Assembly (NCBI GenBank): GCA_938041955.1
Contig: CALISD010000010.1
Location: 100,103 to 164,102, forward strand
Direction: 5' to 3'
From: an uncultured Granulosicoccaceae bacterium
Lineage (GTDB): Bacteria > Pseudomonadota > Gammaproteobacteria > Granulosicoccales > Granulosicoccaceae
Length of the DNA: 64,000 nt
Below, one piece after another: positions 59,681 through 64,000 of this stretch (positions are counted from its first letter, which is position 1; each line of letters opens with the position of its first letter). The position numbers and the translations under genes are program-made. The notes under the pieces were generated by a model that worked only from the letters and a program-made list of their open reading frames with translations, did no database searches and was not told the DNA's origin.

Positions 59681-60230
59681 AATGGCATATACCCTAGCGA
59701 CAGACTCATTCTTGTCGCATGTATATCGCAGATTCCAAAATTATAGCCTTATTCATGAGCGATCAGAAGCAATTATTGAAAATTGTTCCACCAGTTGGCA
59801 ATAATTACGGGCTTTGCGTTTTCTCGGTTAGATTTACGATTTTACGGACAGGGAAACCTGCACCAGCCCCATCCACTGTCTACTGCCGTTTTAGAATAAT
59901 TACCTCCATGAATAAGGCAGGAACTTTCCGAGCCTATCCCCACCTCTGTCAATGCATCCGCCACCAGCGTTTTCCGGGGTTTCTCAGCCATTTGGCTCTA
60001 TTTTTTAAAAACCAGCGTTCTTTTTGTTGCCACGTCAACCACAAGCCCAAACGGAGCTTGCTTCCCATGCCGCCAGAACATTCGAAGGGAATATCACAAC
60101 TCCAGCCAAAGCAAGAGTCGCTCAGGGTCATGGGATTAGCGCTTCGGTGTTATTAGCCATCTATAAGCGTTACGGAGCGCTCCCTCCCAGACGGCCCGAC
60201 GCCGGCTGGTTACGCCGCTGCGAGCTGAAT
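59681..60230. other. 550-bp stretch with no convincing gene at the island edge
   Basis: This is where an integrase gene would be expected next to an attachment site. Frames on both strands are short or of odd composition, and I recognise no recombinase motif. One minus-strand frame (59842-59991, 49 codons, starting MAEKPRKTLVADALTEVG) has a coding-like start but no homology I know. The last 70 bases are much more G+C-rich than the rest. It may be a decayed gene or spacer. Confidence 0.5.
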
Positions 60231-60449
60231 CTACCATGGAGCTGTCAATAGAAAATAGTACGTCATACAGACGCTAACGATCGCTAGAGCTGGAGCGACC
60301 CAATGACCCTGCCTATCTAGAAAATTACCTTCGTTAGAATATTGATACAATAGAATCTGTCGCTTTAACTTCTCATTCTCCTTCTTCAGCTGTCGATTCT
60401 CTGCAACCAAATCACTGTTTTCTTCTTTGCGCACTTCAATCGTTGTCAT
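60231..60449 (-). CDS. Small coiled-coil membrane protein, unknown function
   Basis: I do not recognise this 72-residue protein. Residues 5-37 form a charged heptad-like coil (VAENRQLKKENEKLKRQILL), and 49-70 a single membrane helix (HWVAPALAIVSVCMTYYFLL) near the C-terminus, suggesting a tail-anchored coil. The Shine-Dalgarno signal is weak. It lies on the same strand as the WYL regulator gene, about 270 bp further downstream. The regular coil-plus-helix pattern makes a real gene more likely than chance. Confidence 0.5.
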   Translation of the reverse strand: MTTIEVRKEENSDLVAENRQLKKENEKLKRQILLYQYSNEGNFLDRQGHWVAPALAIVSVCMTYYFLLTAPW

Positions 60450-60576
60450 AGCTCAAAATCCAGGTCACCTCGATAAGTTCCGTCACTGTTCGTGCCTTTC
60501 TAAAAAGGCAGTGTCCAAACGATATACTGCGATCCTTAACCATGAATCGCACAGCTTATGCTCCAGTGCAAATTTA

Positions 60577-60684
60577 TTATTCGGCGTTACCGCCATCACT
60601 TATTTTTTGGGTGCTATCTTCGAGCAGCCCATTCACCTGCATTTCCGGGGACACTTTAACCTCCAAATTGACTTGTCGTTTCAC
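60577..60684 (-). CDS. Possible 35-residue small protein
   Basis: A GTG-started frame reading MKRQVNLEVKVSPEMQVNG and ending DGGNAE lies 35 bp after the WYL gene on the same strand. It is polar, with an alternating pattern at its start that suggests a beta hairpin. The ribosome-binding site is poor and I know no relative. It may equally be a remnant. Confidence 0.25.
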   Translation of the reverse strand: MKRQVNLEVKVSPEMQVNGLLEDSTQKISDGGNAE

Positions 60685-60719
60685 CTTTAGACTTAAACCA
60701 CGAAGAGAAACCTACACCT

Positions 60720-61694
60720 TCAGTACAACAACCTCATAGCCTCAATCTTTTTCCTTACTTCCGCAAGCAAACTCGAAGGCCCAAGTACCTCAACATCTGC
60801 CCCATGACGCAAGACATCCATAATTAATTCAGTTGAAAAAACGTAAGGCACTTCTAGTAGGTAGCTCCCTGCACTATCAGTTGATGTTCGCTGCTCTGGG
60901 TGCCACACCTCATTTTCAACATAGCGTGTAGCCGTTGAATTGAATTTAAGCCTGGCCCACTGGCGTTTCTTTCCGCCAAAAAGGCCGTAGCCAGTATCGT
61001 AGTATTCCGCCAAGTCCTTTTTCGAAAGATGCTTTGCCGTTACTTCCAGCAACACGCAAGACACTATCGAATCTAAAGAGAATGTCCGTATCCCCTTAGA
61101 GGAATGACACCACGCACCCAGGTACCAGTTACTTCGATAGTGAATTAGCCGCTGCGGAGACACCACACGTTTTGATGCAGCTTTGGAAGATCCCCGCGCT
61201 TCGTATTCCATATCAATCCGTTTGCGTTTAACCAGCGCAGAACCTACCGATTCAAAATGTTCAAGATCATTCATTCTACTGGAGGTAGAAACCAGCTTTA
61301 CTCTATTGGCAAGTTCCCTCGCCTCTTCCTTTTCATGACCGAGTTTGAGATTGATCCTGTCCATCAACGGCTGTAGCTGATTCGCTATTGGCCCGCCCTT
61401 ATCAATAGAACTCAACAACTGCTGCATGGTGGCAAGCGCCAGCAACTCTTGTTGATTAAACCACAATCCGGGCAATTCGTATTTTGGCCCCACCGAACTG
61501 CCAGATTCCATTCGGTACCCACCTGATTCCCTGTCCCATTCAATCGGTGCATTGAATCGGTCACGCATGAAGCGCAGATCACGTTTGAAGGTCGCACGGG
61601 ATACCTCGAGCTCCTGCAGCAGAAACTCTAACGATCTTGCTCTGCCATTCGCCAACAGAGAATCGAGCTTGTAAATACGGTCCATCTGGTTCAT
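60720..61694 (-). CDS. WYL-domain transcriptional regulator (YafY-type)
   Basis: The 324-residue protein has three parts: a winged helix-turn-helix (1-62, with SRATFKRDLRFMRDRF), a WYL domain (about 150-215, with NWYLGAWC at 189-196 and RTFSLDSI at 203-210), and a WCX dimerisation domain (about 245-322). WYL regulators bind ligands, probably nucleic-acid-related, and often control defence genes such as CRISPR, BREX or CBASS loci. Its start faces the jetD-like gene across 323 bp that hold four matching half-sites, so it probably controls itself and that gene. No good ribosome-binding site precedes the ATG. Confidence 0.9.
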   Translation of the reverse strand: MNQMDRIYKLDSLLANGRARSLEFLLQELEVSRATFKRDLRFMRDRFNAPIEWDRESGGYRMESGSSVGPKYELPGLWFNQQELLALATMQQLLSSIDKGGPIANQLQPLMDRINLKLGHEKEEARELANRVKLVSTSSRMNDLEHFESVGSALVKRKRIDMEYEARGSSKAASKRVVSPQRLIHYRSNWYLGAWCHSSKGIRTFSLDSIVSCVLLEVTAKHLSKKDLAEYYDTGYGLFGGKKRQWARLKFNSTATRYVENEVWHPEQRTSTDSAGSYLLEVPYVFSTELIMDVLRHGADVEVLGPSSLLAEVRKKIEAMRLLY

Positions 61695-61712
61695 TTGGAT
61701 TTAATTTTCTAA

Positions 61713-61733
61713 GTGGCTCACGCCATGAGCCAC
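61713..61733. promoter_or_regulatory. Candidate WYL operator 1 (GTGGCTCA-5-TGAGCCAC)
   Basis: A perfect 8-bp inverted repeat: GTGGCTCA (61713-61720), centre CGCCA, TGAGCCAC (61726-61733). It lies 18-39 bp before the WYL start codon, in the 5' leader or over the promoter, and shares the TGAGYCAC half-site with the pair at 61813-61843. Confidence 0.6.
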
Positions 61734-61812
61734 TAGCCTGCCAAACTTCATCCTGTAAAGCAAACGCCAGCGTTTAAGCCGTACTGACAAAAACAGAGAG
61801 CCAGCTAACATG

Positions 61813-61843
61813 AGTCACCTCATCATTCTAATAGTGACTCACT
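61813..61843. promoter_or_regulatory. Candidate WYL operator 2 (TGAGTCAC-15-GTGACTCA)
   Basis: TGAGTCAC (61813-61820) and GTGACTCA (61836-61843) form a perfect inverted repeat with a 15-bp centre; half-site centres are 23 bp apart, about two helical turns, so a dimer could bind one face. The half-site differs by one base from operator 1. The 170 bp from here to the jetD-like gene are A+T-rich with no further strong signal. Confidence 0.6.
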
Positions 61844-62017
61844 CGTAAGATTTATCTCGCTAAAGAACTCTAAATATAAAGCAGTTTCAGGCTGACAAAG
61901 TCGCACGAGCAGAACATAACCAAGTTTTTCATCACAAAAACATCTTTAATAGTCGTAAAACCCTACAGGTCAACGTGCAGCGAATTAATAGCAGGATCAT
62001 CAACAAAAATTAAAGTT

Positions 62018-62824
62018 TTGGCAGCAAACACTGAACCAATGTTTCATTCGCTATTAATTCGAAGGCGATCACTGTGGCATGAAAAACCAATAATAGAGGT
62101 TATTCAAGCATGCACACTGGCAATGGAACTGGACTTTGGAATTGCCCAGGGCAAACCGCTACGCACTTTATCTCTAGCAGGCATTGACACTAAGTTCTTT
62201 GAACGTAACTCTGCATTGATTACCAAACTGCTTGATGAACGTTTTGAAGGCGAAGTCAGTAAAATAGGCTTAGAAAAATTTCTGGATGCACTACGCGAAG
62301 GCGAACACTGGCTGCTGCTTATTGATTTAGACGGTAATCTTTTACCATTTAAAAAACAACGCATCGCAAGCACTGAACTCCTACATGCCTCACTACCGTG
62401 TCAACAATTACTAATAGTAGAAAACGAAAGCTGCCAACATCAACTTCCCAACCTACCTGGAACCATCGCTATCCTTGGAGCAGGATTCGACCTCGGCTGG
62501 ACTGCCAGTCCCAATTTAAATAGTAAACGTATTGCTTACTGGGGTGATATCGATACTTGGGGACTAAAGTACCTGTCTAATGCTCGAGTATCTCTACCCC
62601 AGCTAACACCGCTAATGATGACGCAAGGCGTTTACGAGGCGCATCGTCACTCGGCAGTTAAAGAATCGATTATCGCTGGAACAGACATACCCCCTACTCT
62701 CAGCGATGACGAAAAAAACCTATATCGCTTTCTATTGTCCACTGAATGTGGACGATTAGAACAAGAATTCCTTAGCTTTGAATACATCCTGCAACAGGTA
62801 AGACTTTGGGGCGAGAAATTATGA
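62018..62824 (+). CDS. Orphan JetD/DUF2220 protein (Wadjet TOPRIM nuclease subunit-like), N-terminally short
   Basis: The 268-residue protein matches the C-terminal part of JetD, the nuclease subunit of the Wadjet plasmid-defence complex. It has IDTKF (56-60), the TOPRIM acidic residues in VENE (134-137) and WGDIDTWG (175-182), and the final RLEQE (246-250). JetD usually has about 390 residues with an N-terminal arm (DUF3322) that contacts the SMC-like JetABC; that arm is absent, and no jetA, jetB or jetC lies in the window. The start is TTG at 62018 or ATG at 62039; neither has a clear ribosome-binding site. The frame stays open back to 61880, but that part does not resemble JetD. Confidence 0.82.
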   Translation: MAANTEPMFHSLLIRRRSLWHEKPIIEVIQACTLAMELDFGIAQGKPLRTLSLAGIDTKFFERNSALITKLLDERFEGEVSKIGLEKFLDALREGEHWLLLIDLDGNLLPFKKQRIASTELLHASLPCQQLLIVENESCQHQLPNLPGTIAILGAGFDLGWTASPNLNSKRIAYWGDIDTWGLKYLSNARVSLPQLTPLMMTQGVYEAHRHSAVKESIIAGTDIPPTLSDDEKNLYRFLLSTECGRLEQEFLSFEYILQQVRLWGEKL

Positions 62825-62883
62825 AACCAGACTCATTTGCTTTCTTAAAGCATCATCCAAATTCACTGTCCGATATTATATGA
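62821..62883 (+). CDS. Tiny frame overlapping the jetD-like stop
   Basis: Twenty codons (MKPDSFAFLKHHPNSLSDII) begin in an ATGA overlap with the jetD-like stop, the form of a coupled downstream gene. The frame ends almost at once. It could be the stump of a lost partner gene or chance. Confidence 0.2.
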   Translation: MKPDSFAFLKHHPNSLSDII

Positions 62884-62925
62884 CAGGGCTCCGTTAAGGC
62901 TATCGCGTTATTTACAACTACACTG

Positions 62926-62978
62926 ATTGGACAATAACACCTACAGATATGTATAATCTGTAGGTGTTATTGTCCAAT
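62926..62978. promoter_or_regulatory. AbiE promoter inside a perfect 23-bp inverted repeat
   Basis: The left arm (62926-62948, starting ATTGGACAATAAC) and the right arm (62956-62978, ending GTTATTGTCCAAT) are perfect inverted copies around a 7-bp centre. A consensus TATAAT (62952-62957) crosses the centre and TGGACA (62928-62933) lies 18 bp upstream as a -35 box. AbiEi antitoxins are known to repress their own operon by binding long inverted repeats at the promoter, so this is very probably the autoregulatory operator. Confidence 0.85.
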
Positions 62979-63000
62979 AGATACAAACGCCCTGATCACC

Positions 63001-63597
63001 ATGAAAATCGAAGAAGCTCGGGAAATATTCCGCTCACAAGGCGGAATTCTAAGAACTGGCGAGGCCCTAAAATATGGGATCCACCGCAGGACACTGTACG
63101 GTCTGCGTGATGCCGGAGAGCTGGAATGCCTTAGCAGAGGGCTCTATCGTCTAGTAGACATGCCAGAGCTATCTGATCCAGACCTCGTCACTGTTGCGCA
63201 CAGAATTCCAGACGGTGTGATTTGTCTTATTTCAGCGCTTCACTTCCACGATATCACTACACAAATTCCCCATGAAGTATCAGTGGCAATTAACAGAGGC
63301 AAAGAAAAACCTCGACTGCAGTACCCCCCCAATAAAATCTACATGTTCTCTGGAGAAGCCTTTAGTGCCGGCATACAGACACATATGATTGATGCGGCAA
63401 AAGTCAAAGTGTATAGCCCAGAGAAAACAATAGCCGATATTTTTAAGTTCAAAGATAAACTAGGAACAGACACTATTCGTGAGGCCGTAGATATGTACAA
63501 GAGCCGCATGAAGCCAAAACCCAGAGATCTTTTAAAATACGCAAAGATATGCCGCGTGGAAAAACACATGCGACCCTACCTTGAAGCAGTACTGTAA
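63001..63597 (+). CDS. abiEi: AbiE type IV antitoxin and repressor AbiEi
   Basis: AbiEi neutralises the AbiEii nucleotidyltransferase toxin and represses the operon. The 198-residue protein has an N-terminal winged helix (about 1-50: MKIEEAREIFRSQGGILRTGEALKYGIH, HRRTLYGLRDAGELECLSRGLY) and the C-terminal antitoxin domain with VKVYSPEKTIADIFKFKDKLG. The gene is intact and lies 23 bp after the inverted-repeat promoter. With the toxin gene broken next door, it would now act only as a repressor. Confidence 0.92.
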   Translation: MKIEEAREIFRSQGGILRTGEALKYGIHRRTLYGLRDAGELECLSRGLYRLVDMPELSDPDLVTVAHRIPDGVICLISALHFHDITTQIPHEVSVAINRGKEKPRLQYPPNKIYMFSGEAFSAGIQTHMIDAAKVKVYSPEKTIADIFKFKDKLGTDTIREAVDMYKSRMKPKPRDLLKYAKICRVEKHMRPYLEAVL

Positions 63598-63601
63598 AGG
63601 C

Positions 63602-63861
63602 ATGGTCAAAGACATCGCAAAATCCGTTCATCAAAAGCTACTTAACAAAGCACGAAATGAAGGCCAGCCTTTTAATGAGCTACTGCAGTATTTTGTAATA
63701 GAGCGATTTTTGTATCGGTTAAGCAAATCGCAGTACTCGGATCAATTTGTTTTAAAGGGCGCATTACTATTCAGGGTTTGGAATGCCCAAGATACCAGAG
63801 CTACACGGGATATCGATTTTCTAGCTTTTAGTGACAACACAATTGATGGACTGATAAAGCT
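63602..63861 (+). pseudogene. abiEii: AbiE toxin AbiEii, truncated by an IS3-family insertion
   Basis: From the ATG at 63602, four bases after abiEi, the frame reads MVKDIAKSVHQKLLNKARNEG and goes on to the nucleotidyltransferase motifs FVLKGALLFRVW and ATRDIDFLAF. About 87 residues of the usual near-300 remain. At about 63862 the sequence turns into an insertion-sequence end, and the frame stops at 63898 inside it. The later catalytic parts are cut off, so the toxin should be inactive here. Confidence 0.88.
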
Positions 63862-64000
63862 TGGAATTCCCCCAGTTTGGTGGACACCTTCAAATTGAGC
63901 GATAATGCTCGCAGAGGTGCCCAATGGCAAAACGAAAGACCCGAAGAGAACGCAGAACCTACAATGACGAGTACAAACGAAAAGTACTTGAGTTAGTCAG
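63862..64000 (+). mobile_element. IS3-family insertion sequence, left end (continues beyond window)
   Basis: The element starts TGGAATTCCCCCAG and has GTGGACACC shortly after, the style of IS3-family terminal repeats. It is followed by the start of a transposase orfA. The right end and the target duplication are outside the window, so the exact border is an estimate within a few bases. Confidence 0.75.
63924..64000 (+). CDS. IS3-family transposase OrfA, N-terminal fragment
   Basis: MAKRKTRRERRTYNDEYKRK followed by VLELV is the basic start of the helix-turn-helix protein OrfA of IS3-family elements, which binds the element ends. AGAGGTG lies just upstream as ribosome-binding site. The window ends after 25 codons. 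Confidence 0.78.
   Translation, partial: MAKRKTRRERRTYNDEYKRKVLELV

Noticed and set aside
59657..59720. A complete tRNA-Leu gene
   Set aside because: The bases beyond the T-loop do not pair with the T-stem and no anticodon or D arm follows, so only a 3' fragment is present.
59719..60156. Plus-strand open frame of 145 codons at the island edge
   Set aside because: Composition is irregular (Cys, His and Arg clusters), I recognise no family, and no ribosome-binding site precedes it. Left as part of the unassigned stretch.
60160..60230. GTTACG-containing, G+C-rich stretch resembling an integron attC site
   Set aside because: The core GTTRRRY is not matched (GTTACGC has a pyrimidine where a purine is needed) and no inverse core is found at the right distance.
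59681..60230. Search for a degenerate tyrosine integrase next to the tRNA scar
   Set aside because: No R-H-R-Y type motifs or recognisable segments in any frame, so no integrase is claimed.

Overview
This window is chromosomal DNA from a gammaproteobacterium. The evidence is a set of gene orders typical of that class: smc-zipA; rpsB-tsf-pyrH-frr-uppS-cdsA-dxr-rseP-bamA-skp-lpxD-fabZ-lpxA; tig-clpP-clpX-lon-hupB-ppiD with fabI and a yej-type ABC operon beyond it; iscR-iscSUA-hscBA-fdx-iscX; and queA-tgt-yajC-secD-secF-suhB. The junction tRNAs-tig-clpPX-lon-hupB-tRNAs-ppiD-fabI-ABC transporter resembles Pseudomonas, from memory, but details such as the S2 protein tail and the inverted lpxB suggest a different, probably marine or deep-branching lineage. 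I cannot name the genus.

Layout. 1-9 kb: the end of an Old Yellow Enzyme-type gene, zipA and smc (minus), then plus-strand genes for an M23 peptidase, an astacin-type metalloprotease with a C-terminal sorting tail, and lpxB. 9-22 kb: one long minus-strand block for lipid A, outer-membrane assembly, isoprenoid and phospholipid precursors, ribosome recycling and translation. 22.5-27 kb: map, glnD and dapE on plus, closed by a MITE-like palindrome. 27-34 kb: a CYTH protein and a four-gene peptide-type ABC transporter. 34-44 kb: fabI, ppiD, two tRNAs, hupB, lon, clpX, clpP and tig. 44-51.6 kb: four tRNAs, the isc iron-sulfur operon with an upstream IscR box, and cysE. 51.6-59.6 kb: trmJ, suhB, secF, secD, yajC, tgt, queA and a NUDIX gene.

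At 59657-59680 there is a 3' fragment of a tRNA-Leu gene (T-loop to CCA). This is the usual scar of an integrative element, and the conserved chromosome ends there. From about 59.68 kb to the window end the DNA is accessory and visibly more A+T-rich in its last 2.5 kb. It holds a decayed stretch with no convincing genes, a small coiled-coil membrane protein, a WYL-domain regulator, an orphan JetD/DUF2220 (Wadjet TOPRIM subunit-like) protein, and an AbiE type IV toxin-antitoxin pair. The AbiE promoter sits inside a perfect 23-bp inverted repeat, and its toxin gene is cut by an IS3-family insertion sequence that runs off the window. The WYL gene and the jetD-like gene diverge from a shared 323-bp region carrying four copies of a TGAGYCAC half-site. 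That regulator-plus-orphan-JetD pair is the best candidate here for something little described.

Other points of interest: a probable AUC start codon on the membrane-tethered ABC binding protein, extra membrane segments inserted in both ABC permeases, an Ala/Pro-rich C-terminal extension on ribosomal protein S2, lpxB turned to face lpxA, and three hairpins between iscR and iscS.
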